DNA of 49,487 nucleotides. Source: Clostridia bacterium. GTDB taxonomy: Bacteria; Bacillota; Clostridia; TANB77; CAG-508. This document shows, one piece after another, positions 16,272 to 25,496 of this stretch (within the stretch, counting starts at the first letter, position 1; each line of letters opens with the position of its first letter). The translations under genes and the position numbers were made by a program. The stretch covers positions 1-49,487 of the forward strand of contig JAFWIH010000007.1 of the NCBI GenBank assembly GCA_017533795.1. The letters run 5' to 3'. A model generated the notes under the pieces. That model saw only the letters and a program-made list of their open reading frames with translations, searched no databases and had not been told where the DNA came from.

Positions 16272-16283
16272 TATATTCATCTC

Positions 16284-17159
16284 CTATTCTATATTTTGAA
16301 TTTGTTCTCTTATGTCTTCTAATTCTGTTTTAATATCAATTACATTGTTTGTAATTTTTAAGTTATTAGCCTTTGAGCCAATTGTATTTGTTTCTCTGTT
16401 CATTTCTTGTATAATAAAATCAAGTTTTTTACCAATAGCTTTATCACTATCGATTAAAGATTTAAATTGATTAATATGGCTATAAAGTCTTGTAATTTCT
16501 TCTTGAACAGAACATTTATCTGCATATATTACAACTTCTTGAGCTAATCTTGAATTATCAACCTCTTCTGTTTTTAGTAATTCTTTAATCCTTGTTTCTA
16601 ATTTTACTACATATTCCTCAATAAGTCCAGTAGAAAGCTCAGAAATTTCATTTACTTTGTCGTTTATGATGTCTATTCTTTTTGTTATGTCCTGAGCCAT
16701 TTTTTCGCCCTCAACTTTTCTCATTTGAATCAATTTATCTGTTGCTTCATTTACAGCTTTAGTCAATTCTTTTTTTATTTGTTCTTCGTCTTCATCATTT
16801 TTTATTATAAGCACATCAGGAAGTTTAGTTATATCTGTTACTTCTATATTAGCTCCAATATTCTCTTCAACGGCTAACTCTTTCAGGCTTTTTATATATA
16901 CCTTAGCTATTTCTTTATTTATTTTAATGCTTTTACCTTCATCACTATAGTTGTCAAATGTAATAAAAACATCTATTTTTCCTCTTTTTATTTTTGATGA
17001 AATTAGCTTTCTTATTTCATCTTCCAAGTAACTTATATTTCTTGGCAAACGTATATTAACATCAATATATTTATGATTAACAGATTTTATTTCCACTTGA
17101 TATTCTCGTAGATTTTCTTGTATGTTACTTCTTCCAAATCCAGTCATACTTCTAATCAT
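16284..17159 (-). CDS. yicC: YicC/YloC-family endoribonuclease
   Basis: Family of conserved proteins shown to act as endoribonucleases. It starts IRSMTGFGRS and has VEIKSVNHKYIDVNIRLP, the middle helical arm, and the C-terminal block GKKLDFIIQEMNRETNTIGSK, which is the strongest family signature. Length is 291 aa from ATG 17159. An alternative start at 17168 (MKKM) has GGAG only 3 nt upstream. It overlaps the end of the preceding membrane-protein gene by 8 nt. Confidence 0.93.
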   Translation of the reverse strand: MIRSMTGFGRSNIQENLREYQVEIKSVNHKYIDVNIRLPRNISYLEDEIRKLISSKIKRGKIDVFITFDNYSDEGKSIKINKEIAKVYIKSLKELAVEENIGANIEVTDITKLPDVLIIKNDEDEEQIKKELTKAVNEATDKLIQMRKVEGEKMAQDITKRIDIINDKVNEISELSTGLIEEYVVKLETRIKELLKTEEVDNSRLAQEVVIYADKCSVQEEITRLYSHINQFKSLIDSDKAIGKKLDFIIQEMNRETNTIGSKANNLKITNNVIDIKTELEDIREQIQNIE

Positions 17160-17658
17160 TTTTTTCATCTTCTCCTTTTTTTCTCTTAGTTGCTGCCTTC
17201 TTTTTTGGTGCATCTTCTTTGACGATATCTGCAATGTCACTTAAACTTTTTAATAATTTTTTTCTTCCTGAAGTATATATTAGTATAGTTTTAAATAAAA
17301 AATAAACTAAAAATATTATTCCTGCAATAATAGTGTATATTTTAACATCTATTCCAAATCTTATTTTTATGTATTCTAGTGTCAGAATATAACACGAAAG
17401 CAATAATACCTCTATACCATTTATTGCAAGTATTCCACTATCTTTTTTATAGGCAATTTCAAAAATTGCAATGGAAATGCCTAAAATTATCATAGTTAAA
17501 TATTGCCATATTCTTGTAAACATTCCCTCTTTTAAGAAATTATATGCAACGAATATACCTATAAAACTTAATATAATTAATACTGCAAAAATTCCATTTA
17601 TTAGTATTTGTTTTTTTGTTTCAGACATAATTGGATTTTTTTCTTTTTTTTCTTTCAT
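17152..17658 (-). CDS. Four-helix membrane protein of unknown function
   Basis: 168 aa with about four hydrophobic segments (about 16-38, 52-72, 80-96, 107-128) and a Lys-rich, charged C-terminal tail (KKKAATKRKKGEDEKND). I do not recognise the family. It sits between rsmE (13 nt) and yicC (8-nt overlap), so it is co-transcribed with them. The ribosome site is AAAGGTG. Confidence 0.65.
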   Translation of the reverse strand: MKEKKEKNPIMSETKKQILINGIFAVLIILSFIGIFVAYNFLKEGMFTRIWQYLTMIILGISIAIFEIAYKKDSGILAINGIEVLLLSCYILTLEYIKIRFGIDVKIYTIIAGIIFLVYFLFKTILIYTSGRKKLLKSLSDIADIVKEDAPKKKAATKRKKGEDEKND

Positions 17659-17671
17659 ATAAACACCTTTC

Positions 17672-18421
17672 TTAACTCTCTAGTTCATAGTTAATTATAC
17701 TTATCATGTTTAAAGCAACAGTTTCTGTTCTTAATATTCTATTGCCTAAAGTTACTATTTTTGCGCCATTATTATGTAACATATTAACATCATTTGCTTC
17801 TAGTCCTCCTTCAGGACCAACTACAATTGCAATTTTTAAGTTTTTATTTGAATTACTTTTAAGTTTTTTTAATTCATCTTTTAATTTGTTTTGTTTTTCA
17901 TTTTCATATGCAACTAATACAGCATCATAATCTTCAATAGTATTACAAATATCATTTATAGTAATAACGTTACTTATTTCTGGTATAACATTTCGTCCGC
18001 ATTGCTTACTTGCTACCTCAGCAATTTTTTGCCATCTAGCAATTTTTTTAGTTTCATCTTTTGATGTTAGTTTAACCACACATCTTTTCATCGAAACTGG
18101 AGTTATTCTACCCGCTCCTAGCTCAACGCTTTTTTGTATTATCATTTCCATTTTATCTGATTTAGGTAATCCTTGAAAAACATTTATAAACACATTTGAT
18201 TCTGTATTGCTTTCTACTTCTTGTGTAATGCTGCATTCTATACGTTCATTATCTAGCATAGAAATCTTACCTAAATAGTTTTTACTGTTTTCTTTATTAC
18301 ATATTTCTATGCTGTCGCCAATACTTTTTCTTAGCACATTTTTTATATGATTTACGTCTTCACCAATTATAGTAATTTTATTTTCTTTTATTTGATTGTT
18401 CTTTACAAAAAATTTAGGCAT
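17672..18421 (-). CDS. rsmE: 16S rRNA (uracil-1498-N3)-methyltransferase
   Basis: SPOUT-fold methyltransferase for U1498 of 16S rRNA. It shows VFQGLPKSDKMEMIIQKSVELGA in two parts (QGLPKSDKMEMI, KSVELGA), KRCVV, IVVGPEGGLE, and the knot LGNRILRTETVALNMISI. 249 aa, full length. The ribosome site is GGAGG. Confidence 0.95.
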   Translation of the reverse strand: MPKFFVKNNQIKENKITIIGEDVNHIKNVLRKSIGDSIEICNKENSKNYLGKISMLDNERIECSITQEVESNTESNVFINVFQGLPKSDKMEMIIQKSVELGAGRITPVSMKRCVVKLTSKDETKKIARWQKIAEVASKQCGRNVIPEISNVITINDICNTIEDYDAVLVAYENEKQNKLKDELKKLKSNSNKNLKIAIVVGPEGGLEANDVNMLHNNGAKIVTLGNRILRTETVALNMISIINYELES

Positions 18422-18453
18422 CTATTATACTCCTCCAGTGATTGATTATACCA

Positions 18454-20028
18454 TTAATTGTTTAAAATTGCAATTGCTACCTTTATACCATCTACTGCAG
18501 CTGTCATTATACCTCCCGCATATCCTGCACCTTCTCCACATGGATATATTCCTTTTATATTAGACATTAATGATTCATCTCGTATTATTCTTACAGGCGA
18601 AGAACTTCTTGTTTCAACTCCCGTAAGCATACTGTCTGGATTTGCAAAACCTTTTATTTTTTTATCAAAATATTCTAAGCCTTCTTTAATAGTATTTGAC
18701 ACAAATTCTGGTAGTATTTCGTTTAGATTTGACATGGTAACTCCTGGCTTATATGTTGGCTTTACCTCTCCTATTGCAGTTGTCTTTCTATTTTTTATAA
18801 AATCTTCTACTCTTTGCACAGGAGCATAGTAATTACTTCCTCCTAATTTAAATGCCATTTGCTCTAAATCTTTTTGAAAATTCATTCCTTCTAATGGAGA
18901 TTCTCCTTTAAAATCATCAGGCACTACATTTACTAAAATTGCACTGTTAGCATTTTCTCCATCACGTGCAAATTTACTCATTCCATTTGTAACAACAGTT
19001 TTCTCTTCACTAGATGTTGCAACCACCTGTCCTCCAGGGCACATACAAAACGTATAACATGAGCGTTCTTTCCCATGATATGCTAATTTATAATCAGCAG
19101 CCGGTAATTTTAATTTTGTTTTAGTTCCATATTGTGATTTATTTATCATTTCTTGTTTATGTTCAATTCTTAATCCAACAGAAAAGTTCTTTTTTTCCAT
19201 GTTTAGTTTATTTTCATATAACATTTCAAATGTATCTCTTGCACTATGACCTATTGCAAATACAGCTGTGTCAGTGTCAATTTTTTTACTACATTTAACT
19301 GCAGTTATTCTATTATTCTCTGTATCAATATCTGTAACTGTTTCCTCAAATATAAACTCTCCACCAAGTCTTATTATTTCATTTCTCATACTTGCAACTA
19401 TTTTTATTAAATTGTCTGTCCCAATATGAGGTTTGCTTTCATACAGAATTTGCTCCGGGGCTCCAAATTTTACAAACTCTTCTAATACATTTCTACAAAG
19501 TGGATTGTGAGTACCCGTATTTAGTTTTCCATCTGAAAATGTCCCGGCTCCCCCTTCTCCATATTGTGCATTAGAGTTTATATTTAGCTTCCCTGTTTTC
19601 CAGAACTCTTCTACATCTTTTTTTCTTTCTTCAACTTTTTTTCCACGTTCTATAACTATTGGTTTTATTCCATTATATGCAAGTACAAGTGCACAAAATA
19701 GTCCTGCAGGTCCACTTCCTACAATTACAGGACTATACTTGCTTTGTCTTTTTACATTAATTGAATTTAGATTAACTTTATTCTTGTCAATAGTTTTAGC
19801 ACATTTAATAGTATTTTTACTTTTAATATCAATAGTAAAAATATAGTGTACATCATTTTTATTACGTGCATCTATTGATTTTTTATGTATTCTATATTCT
19901 TTTATTTCTGAAGCTTTTAGATGATATTTTTTACACGCAGCTTCAAATACCTGCTCTTTGTTATAGTCTTTTCTTATTTTTATATTCTCTAATCTATACC
20001 AATTAAAGCTATTTTGATTTTTTTGCAT
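18454..20028 (-). CDS. FAD-dependent oxidoreductase (COG2509 type)
   Basis: 524 aa. An N-terminal ferredoxin-like region (about 1-90) precedes a dinucleotide-binding fold VIVGSGPAGLFCALVLAYNG. Then come NAQYGEGGAGTFSDGKLNTG and VFAIGHSARDTFEM. The C-terminus has PCGEGAGYAGGIMTAAVDG. This is the uncharacterised FAD dehydrogenase family widespread in Clostridia; its substrate is unknown. It is followed by rsmE 32 nt downstream, so possibly co-transcribed. The ribosome site is GGAG 8 nt before ATG. Confidence 0.85.
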   Translation of the reverse strand: MQKNQNSFNWYRLENIKIRKDYNKEQVFEAACKKYHLKASEIKEYRIHKKSIDARNKNDVHYIFTIDIKSKNTIKCAKTIDKNKVNLNSINVKRQSKYSPVIVGSGPAGLFCALVLAYNGIKPIVIERGKKVEERKKDVEEFWKTGKLNINSNAQYGEGGAGTFSDGKLNTGTHNPLCRNVLEEFVKFGAPEQILYESKPHIGTDNLIKIVASMRNEIIRLGGEFIFEETVTDIDTENNRITAVKCSKKIDTDTAVFAIGHSARDTFEMLYENKLNMEKKNFSVGLRIEHKQEMINKSQYGTKTKLKLPAADYKLAYHGKERSCYTFCMCPGGQVVATSSEEKTVVTNGMSKFARDGENANSAILVNVVPDDFKGESPLEGMNFQKDLEQMAFKLGGSNYYAPVQRVEDFIKNRKTTAIGEVKPTYKPGVTMSNLNEILPEFVSNTIKEGLEYFDKKIKGFANPDSMLTGVETRSSSPVRIIRDESLMSNIKGIYPCGEGAGYAGGIMTAAVDGIKVAIAILNN

Positions 20029-20130
20029 TTAAACTCTCCTATTCAGCATTTGTTATATATTTTACCACTAAATACATAAATAATCTAGATGCTTAACAAT
20101 TTTATTAATTTAAATCATATAAAAAGCCAA

Positions 20131-20168
20131 GCAAAAAAGCTACCTACATTTGTTGGTAGCTTTTTTGC
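20131..20168 (-). terminator. Terminator of the 20187-20693 gene
   Basis: A 14-bp perfect inverted repeat (GCAAAAAAGCTACC / GGTAGCTTTTTTGC) with a 10-nt loop lies 19 nt below the stop codon; T-runs are present in both directions. Confidence 0.9.
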
Positions 20169-20186
20169 TCTCTTTATCTGAGGCGC

Positions 20187-20693
20187 TTAGACCCAAGACA
20201 AGCTCTCTTGGATCGCCTCAGATAAGAACCCATCTGGATTATGACTCAGCTCTATGATAATATCATAGAAATCCTTAGACAAAATAGCAAATTGACTGCT
20301 ATAAGCCATGTATGCTATTTCAACCTCTTTAAACACATCCTTGGCAGAAGTCCCCTTTCTAAAGTTGAACCTCTTTCCATAGAAGTCTTTCTGAAGCTCA
20401 TCAGTTTGATCCAAACTGGCAAGCGTTTTTATGTCTTCCTCCATCTCTTTCATAAAGAGCTTGCTAAAGTAATTTCTTACTTCCGCAAGCAGCACACGTG
20501 TCCTGTTAGGATTAGTCGGCAGGTTGTCCGATGTCCCAATATAGTGCCTATGAAAGATTATGTCAAGTTGTGCAGGAAATTGCATATATCCAAAGTTAGT
20601 ATAAACTTCGATATAGTCATTTCCTACCCTAAGCCGATACATGTTTTCCGCGATTTTCTGGTGAGTCATAGTCATCTTGCTAAAATCCATCAT
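20187..20693 (-). CDS. Protein of unknown function with atypical base composition
   Basis: 168-aa soluble protein starting MMDFSKMTMTHQKIAENMYR; no signal peptide or membrane segment. I do not recognise the family. Start 20693 has AAAGGAG 8 nt upstream. Codons rich in C and G (CTC, GCG, CGG, GGC) contrast with the A/T-ending codons of its neighbours. The gene is isolated with its own terminator. Composition and isolation suggest acquisition from a higher-GC Firmicute. Confidence 0.65.
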   Translation of the reverse strand: MMDFSKMTMTHQKIAENMYRLRVGNDYIEVYTNFGYMQFPAQLDIIFHRHYIGTSDNLPTNPNRTRVLLAEVRNYFSKLFMKEMEEDIKTLASLDQTDELQKDFYGKRFNFRKGTSAKDVFKEVEIAYMAYSSQFAILSKDFYDIIIELSHNPDGFLSEAIQESLSWV

Positions 20694-20807
20694 TTTGTTT
20701 TCTCCTTTTGACGATGGGTTATTTATACAATAGTATACTTCTATTTTACCAAAATCGTAGCTAAAAGTCAATTTATGTTAATTCCAAAAATTATCTTTTA
20801 TCAATAA

Positions 20808-21821
20808 TTATATAAGTTCAAAAGCAATATTTCCCTTATCATTTTCACATTTAACCGTTGCAATTGAACCATTTATAATTGTCATGCTTGGACCTTTATG
20901 GGAAATGTCTGCATCATATATTATTGGAATGTTTAGATCTTTTAAGACGCTATCCTTTAAGCACCCATTCATATCGTAATTTAAATAGCTGTTATCATTG
21001 CCACATCTTCCAAAAACAATTCCTTTTGAATATTTAAAATATCCTAATTCGTTTAATTTCCATAATGTACGAATTACCTCTTCCTTAGATAAATCACAAA
21101 TGTCAAATCCCCATATAATTCCATCATCTTGATATTTATTTATGAATCTATTTGTTCCGTCATATTTAGTTCCTGCAATTTCAGAAATTATATCTAAACA
21201 CCCTGCAAAAATTCTTCCTCTGATTTCTACAGGTTTATTGTCTAGTGTTTTCCATTTAACTTTTTCTGTTAGATTATAACCTTCTAAACCAGTAATTTTT
21301 TCTTGTCTTTCTTCTTCGTACATGTCATAACTTTCCTGTGTAATTAGGTTACCTTTAATGATTTCAAAATTTTCTTCAATACTTCTATCATATTTTTGTG
21401 CCCCTAAACTTTTAAAATTATTGCCATATATTGTTGATATGTCATATTTTATAGTTAGAGGGAACAATATACCTGTTGGATCAGAAAATCCTTCTACCCA
21501 TTTAGGATTATTTACTAATTTTTCAAAATCTACATATGGAAGTATTTCTACTAAAAATTCTCCTCCAGATGCACACCAGATAAAATCTATTTCTTTATCT
21601 TCAAACAGTTTGTTTAATTCATTTGCCCTAACTTTTGCTGAGCTACTTCTTCCTTTGTTTGATTTATAAATATTTTCAGACAAACTAACTTGATAGCCTT
21701 TATCTTCTATTTGTTTCTTAGCATTTTTAAATCTATTTATATCTTGCTTAGAATTTGCACCATCAGATGGCGCTGGAACACCAATTTTATTGTTTTCATT
21801 TAAAAAACTTGCATATATCAT
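20808..21821 (-). CDS. S66-family peptidase (LD-carboxypeptidase / MccF-like)
   Basis: 337 aa. The nucleophile elbow is GFSDPTGI (Ser113). The C-terminal His308 lies in ISHKGPSMTI. The third catalytic residue, Glu in most members, appears as Asp240 in IIWGFDICDL (alignment from memory). The family hydrolyses cytoplasmic murein tetrapeptides or, in MccF, inactivates microcin C-type antibiotics. The sequence resembles the MccF-like branch more than LdcA. It is transcribed divergently from the GH30 gene. Confidence 0.85.
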   Translation of the reverse strand: MIYASFLNENNKIGVPAPSDGANSKQDINRFKNAKKQIEDKGYQVSLSENIYKSNKGRSSSAKVRANELNKLFEDKEIDFIWCASGGEFLVEILPYVDFEKLVNNPKWVEGFSDPTGILFPLTIKYDISTIYGNNFKSLGAQKYDRSIEENFEIIKGNLITQESYDMYEEERQEKITGLEGYNLTEKVKWKTLDNKPVEIRGRIFAGCLDIISEIAGTKYDGTNRFINKYQDDGIIWGFDICDLSKEEVIRTLWKLNELGYFKYSKGIVFGRCGNDNSYLNYDMNGCLKDSVLKDLNIPIIYDADISHKGPSMTIINGSIATVKCENDKGNIAFELI

Positions 21822-21895
21822 ATTTACTTTACTCTCCTAAATTATTTGTTTATATTTATATCATTTTTTTAGTAGAAAGTAAACAAATATTGTTA

Positions 21896-21901
21896 TATAA
21901 T
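21896..21901 (+). promoter_or_regulatory. Likely -10 box of the GH30 gene
   Basis: TATAAT 28 nt before the start. The -35 region 17 nt upstream (TAGAAA) is poor. A ribosome site AAGGGG lies 6 nt before ATG 21930. Confidence 0.35.
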
Positions 21902-21929
21902 AGTATTAAATTTATTTAAGGGGAAAACT

Positions 21930-23249
21930 ATGAAAATTAAAAAATATGAAACTAATTTTAAAAGAAATTTATTTTGGAATGAAAGTATATTAAATACAAA
22001 ATCTTATTCCGAAAAAGTTGAAAACAAGGTAATTAATATATACCCTGAAGTATCATATCAAACTATAATTGGGTTCGGAGGTGCTTTTACTGAATCATCA
22101 GGTTACGCCTATAGCAAACTAAATAATGAAAAAAAGGGCCAATTAATCAATGACTATTTCTCTCCAAATGGATTAAATTACTCCATTGCTAGACTCCCTA
22201 TTGGCAGTTCGGACTTTTCCTTAAAGCCATACTCTTATTCTAAAAAAGCTGATTTATCTGATTTTAATATAAGTAAAGATAAAGAATATTTATTACCGTT
22301 CTTACAAGATGTATTACATAAAAAAGGATTAAAACTTTTAGCATCTCCATGGAGTCCTCCTTCATTTATGAAAACAACTAAAATGTTAACTCTAGGAGGT
22401 AAACTTGCCAATAAATACAATCAAACATGGGCAGATTATTTAGCACTATACATTAAAGCATATTTAGATGAAGGTATACATATTGATTATATTACAGTGC
22501 AAAACGAGCCAAACGCTGTTCAATTATGGGAATCCTGTTTGTATTCTCCTGAAGAAGAAGCTTCTTTTGCGACGAATTATTTGTATTATACTTTCGTAAA
22601 AAATAATATTGATACTAAAATTTTGATATGGGATCATAATAAAGAAAAGTTATTTACTAGGGCTTTGCAAGAACTACAATCTAAAAGTAATCTAGATGCA
22701 ATTACAGGTATTGCCTTTCATTGGTATACAGGGGACCACTTTGAAAATATAGAATTAACACATAATGCATTCCCTGATAAGCTGTTGTTTCATACAGAAG
22801 GGTGCACTGGTTTCTCAAAATTCAACCCAGATGAAGAAATTCAAAATGGAGAAATATATGCTCATGATATTTTAGGCGATTTAAATGCTGGAATAAACGC
22901 ATTTTTAGATTGGAATTTAATTCTTGACCATAAAGGCGGACCAAACCATAAAAGAAATTATTGTAATAGTCCAATTATGCTAACCGAGGATTCTTCAGAT
23001 TATGTAAAAAATCTTACATATTACTATATTGGCCATTTTAGCAGATTTATAAAGCCTGATAGTAAGAGAATTGCTTTTAGTAGATATACAGATAAAATTG
23101 AATTAACAAGTTTTAAAAATGCTGATGGTTCAATTGTTGTTGTTTTACTTAACAGAAGCGATACAAACTATGAATATAATTTGTGTATTAATGATATAGT
23201 AGTTCATGATAACTTAGACAGTCACGCAATTGTAACTCTACTTTTGTAA
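21930..23249 (+). CDS. GH30-family glycoside hydrolase (glucosylceramidase / beta-1,6-glucanase type)
   Basis: 439-aa (beta/alpha)8 enzyme with C-terminal beta domain. GFGGAFTESSGYA near the N-terminus, acid/base Glu193 in VQNEPN, and nucleophile Glu290 in FHTEGC are all intact. SPWSPPSFMKT is also typical. No signal peptide is visible, so the enzyme should act in the cytoplasm on imported glycosides. It stands alone on the plus strand with a strong terminator and no transporter beside it. Exact substrate is unknown. Confidence 0.9.
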   Translation: MKIKKYETNFKRNLFWNESILNTKSYSEKVENKVINIYPEVSYQTIIGFGGAFTESSGYAYSKLNNEKKGQLINDYFSPNGLNYSIARLPIGSSDFSLKPYSYSKKADLSDFNISKDKEYLLPFLQDVLHKKGLKLLASPWSPPSFMKTTKMLTLGGKLANKYNQTWADYLALYIKAYLDEGIHIDYITVQNEPNAVQLWESCLYSPEEEASFATNYLYYTFVKNNIDTKILIWDHNKEKLFTRALQELQSKSNLDAITGIAFHWYTGDHFENIELTHNAFPDKLLFHTEGCTGFSKFNPDEEIQNGEIYAHDILGDLNAGINAFLDWNLILDHKGGPNHKRNYCNSPIMLTEDSSDYVKNLTYYYIGHFSRFIKPDSKRIAFSRYTDKIELTSFKNADGSIVVVLLNRSDTNYEYNLCINDIVVHDNLDSHAIVTLLL

Positions 23250-23250
23250 A

Positions 23251-23290
23251 AAGAAAAACGGGTTCCAAGCAACGGGAACCCGTTTTTCTT
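23251..23290. terminator. Bidirectional terminator between GH30 and tspO
   Basis: 16-bp perfect inverted repeat (AAGAAAAACGGGTTCC / GGAACCCGTTTTTCTT) with an 8-nt loop and T-runs on both sides. It serves the convergent GH30 (+) and TspO (-) genes and overlaps the TspO stop by two bases. Confidence 0.93.
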
Positions 23291-23750
23291 ACCTGTTTAA
23301 TAAGTACACCCCAATATTTAAATATGTTGCAAATAATGTCCAAAAAACATATGGTATTTGTAATAAACCTGCTGCCATATTTTTTCTATAAAATCTGCCA
23401 GTCATAACTATAACTAAAATTGCTAATACAACAATCCAAAAAGCTGCAAATAGTCTCCATTTTAATATAAAAAAAGCTACTGGCCATAAAGCATTGAAGA
23501 ATAGCTGTAAATAATATACTCTATCTATGTCATCATTTTCAATGTCATTATTCTTTAATATACCATATGATACTCCCATAAGAACATATAATACAGTCCA
23601 TATAATAGGAAATAAAATACTAGGTGGTGCAAGTGGTGGTTTTTGCAGAGAATTATAGTCAATAAATGGAGAGATAATAAATCCCACCACACCACCTACC
23701 AATACAGGTAATAAAATTGATTTAAAATAAATTTTAAATTTGCTGCTCAT
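23289..23750 (-). CDS. tspO: TspO/MBR-family membrane protein
   Basis: 153 aa with five membrane segments. PPLAPPSILFPIIWTVLYVLMG (split as PPLAPPSILFPIIW and YVLMG), LQLFFNALWPVAFF, and the C-terminal PYVFWTLFATYLN are TspO landmarks. Members bind porphyrins and tetrapyrroles and respond to oxidative stress. It starts 17 nt after the DUF378 gene, so the two are likely co-transcribed. Confidence 0.92.
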   Translation of the reverse strand: MSSKFKIYFKSILLPVLVGGVVGFIISPFIDYNSLQKPPLAPPSILFPIIWTVLYVLMGVSYGILKNNDIENDDIDRVYYLQLFFNALWPVAFFILKWRLFAAFWIVVLAILVIVMTGRFYRKNMAAGLLQIPYVFWTLFATYLNIGVYLLNR

Positions 23751-23767
23751 ATCATCCCTCCTATTTT

Positions 23768-23959
23768 TTAATCATGGTCAAATAATAGTTTTATTCCCCA
23801 TAAACCAGAAATTCCAACTAGTGAATATACAATTCTACTAAGAATTGACATATCTCCAAATAGTGTTGCAACCAAATCAAAGCTAAACAAACCTATTAAT
23901 CCCCAGTTGATAGCACCAATTATAATCAATGCTAGCGCTGTTTTATCTATTATTTTCAT
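23768..23959 (-). CDS. DUF378-family small membrane protein
   Basis: 63 aa with two hydrophobic segments. The pattern ALALIIIGAINWGLIGLFSFDLVA and the later RIVYSLVGISGLW are diagnostic of DUF378 (YuzA). Function is unknown. GGAGG lies 7 nt before the ATG. It is followed by tspO in an apparent two-gene unit. Confidence 0.88.
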   Translation of the reverse strand: MKIIDKTALALIIIGAINWGLIGLFSFDLVATLFGDMSILSRIVYSLVGISGLWGIKLLFDHD

Positions 23960-24024
23960 TTTGCACCTCCAACTTCTTTTAATATATATGTTATTTTTTT
24001 CTTTTTATTCGTTTTTATGCATAA

Positions 24025-24057
24025 AAAAAAGCATGGAAAATTTATCCATGCTTTTTT
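24025..24057 (-). terminator. Terminator of the HAD phosphatase gene
   Basis: 13-bp perfect inverted repeat (AAAAAAGCATGGA / TCCATGCTTTTTT) with a 7-nt loop, overlapping the HAD stop; T-runs in both directions. Confidence 0.9.
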
Positions 24058-24754
24058 AGCTTATTTTATATAATAATTCAGATACAGATGTGCATTCTCC
24101 TTTTGCAATATTTTTTAATTCTTTTACCGAATCTTTCATACAATATCCATTAAAATCTTTTACCATTTTTATGTCACTATACCCATCGCCTATTGTATAT
24201 ACGTTATTTATATCTACATTTAGTTTATCTGCTAGCAGCTTTATTGTTTTTGATTTATTGGTTTTGTTTGAAATAATTTCTATAGAACTTGATGTTATAT
24301 TATATGAAGTTACATAATCTGAATATTTTTTATTGATATGTTCATTCATTTTTAAAGATTCATTTTTTGTTTTATATTTAACATTTATTTTCGTTAAATC
24401 TTTATGTTCAAAGTCCACTTTTGTATCTAATTTACTACAACAAAAACTGTCTGTAGCTTTATTTAGTTGTAAATCATCTTTTATTTTTTTTATAACACTA
24501 TTCTCCATTGGTTTGTTATATAACACGTTGTTATGACTATCTATTATAGTTGCACCATGATTTATTATTGCATAATCATAATTTATTTTATATTTTTTTA
24601 CTATTTTCATAAAATGATAAAAACTTCTTCCCGTAGCAATTACAAAAATATTGCCATTCTTTCTGAATTCTTCAACTGCTTTTTTATTCTCTTCTATGTC
24701 TTCATCATTAAGATAAAACGTCCTGTCATAATCACTTGCAATCATTTTTTTCAT
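24056..24754 (-). CDS. Cof-type HAD-superfamily hydrolase
   Basis: 232 aa. Motif I DYDRT (nucleophile Asp8, acid Asp10), motif II ATGRS, a type IIB cap in the middle, and motif IV GDGYSDIKM. These phosphatases act on sugar phosphates, pyridoxal phosphate or nucleotides; the substrate cannot be told here. It stands alone with its own promoter and terminator. The ribosome site is GAGG. Confidence 0.9.
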   Translation of the reverse strand: MKKMIASDYDRTFYLNDEDIEENKKAVEEFRKNGNIFVIATGRSFYHFMKIVKKYKINYDYAIINHGATIIDSHNNVLYNKPMENSVIKKIKDDLQLNKATDSFCCSKLDTKVDFEHKDLTKINVKYKTKNESLKMNEHINKKYSDYVTSYNITSSSIEIISNKTNKSKTIKLLADKLNVDINNVYTIGDGYSDIKMVKDFNGYCMKDSVKELKNIAKGECTSVSELLYKIS

Positions 24755-24786
24755 GGTTTATACCTCTTTTTATTTAAATCATTTAT

Positions 24787-24815
24787 TTTATATCACTTTT
24801 TTTCTAAATTGTAAA
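24787..24815 (-). promoter_or_regulatory. Sigma-A-type promoter of the HAD gene
   Basis: TTTACA (24810-24815) and TATAAA (24787-24792) on the minus strand with a 17-nt spacer, 33 nt before the start. Confidence 0.5.
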
Positions 24816-24830
24816 CACTAAAATAAAAAA

Positions 24831-24862
24831 GTAGAGTGGAAAAATAACATTTTCCACCCTAC
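24831..24862 (-). terminator. Terminator of the 3D-domain gene
   Basis: Stem GTAGGGTGGAAAAT / ATTTTCCACTCTAC (minus strand, one G-U pair) with a 3-nt loop, followed by TTTTTT. Confidence 0.88.
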
Positions 24863-24877
24863 TGAAGGAACCTTTAT

Positions 24878-25477
24878 TTACCAGCTCACAGCTATGTCTA
24901 GCTGATAAGGATTACTATAAGCAAAGTCTCCTGTATCACAGACAATAGCCATTCCTAGAGAGCTTGGAAGAATGGTACCATATGGACGAATGTCAAGATT
25001 TGCGGCGCACATTACGTAGTCGCCTAGCATCTTAACACCATCATCTCTGACCCAATAAGGATAGCTTGCCTCGTCATATCCAAGGCCTCGCATGATACTT
25101 ACTACACCACCCATTGGCAAATTATAGTAAGTCTCATATCCAGATGGTCCGTTCGCAACTCCATTAAAGGAGTTTAGAACTTCTCCAGTCCATTGGTAAG
25201 CTTCAGTCTCCTCGACATCTTCCTCCATTGCTTGCTGTTCTTCTTCAGCAAGCTTAGCTTCCTCTTCCTGTTGTTTTGCTTGTTGTTGCTCATAAAAAGT
25301 CCTTATCTCTTCTGCCTGTCCTACAATAATTTTGCTAGAAATTACCATTAGCTTATGCGTAATAACATCAATTGTGCTATTACCTTCGGCATATGCCTTA
25401 GTTGGCAATGTACAGGTGCAAAGTGACAGAATCACAGAAAATTCTAGAATCATCACTTTGCAAAACCGCTTAAACAT
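24878..25477 (-). CDS. Secreted 3D-domain protein
   Basis: 199 aa. A signal peptide (about 1-30, cleavage after AYA) is followed by an acidic Gln/Glu coiled coil (about 55-95) and a C-terminal 3D-type double-psi barrel: IRPYGTILPSSLGMAIVCDTG and NPYQLDIAVSW hold the three Asp-type positions. 3D domains occur in cell-wall lytic enzymes. Start 25477 has GGAGG 6 nt upstream. Codon use is richer in G/C than its neighbours, like the 20187 gene. Catalytic activity is not shown. Confidence 0.75.
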   Translation of the reverse strand: MFKRFCKVMILEFSVILSLCTCTLPTKAYAEGNSTIDVITHKLMVISSKIIVGQAEEIRTFYEQQQAKQQEEEAKLAEEEQQAMEEDVEETEAYQWTGEVLNSFNGVANGPSGYETYYNLPMGGVVSIMRGLGYDEASYPYWVRDDGVKMLGDYVMCAANLDIRPYGTILPSSLGMAIVCDTGDFAYSNPYQLDIAVSW

Positions 25478-25496
25478 ATGGCTCCTCCATATATAT

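Noticed and set aside
23251..23290. GC-rich palindrome as a mobile repeat
   Set aside because: It is flanked by A- and T-runs and placed between convergent genes, so a bidirectional terminator explains it fully.
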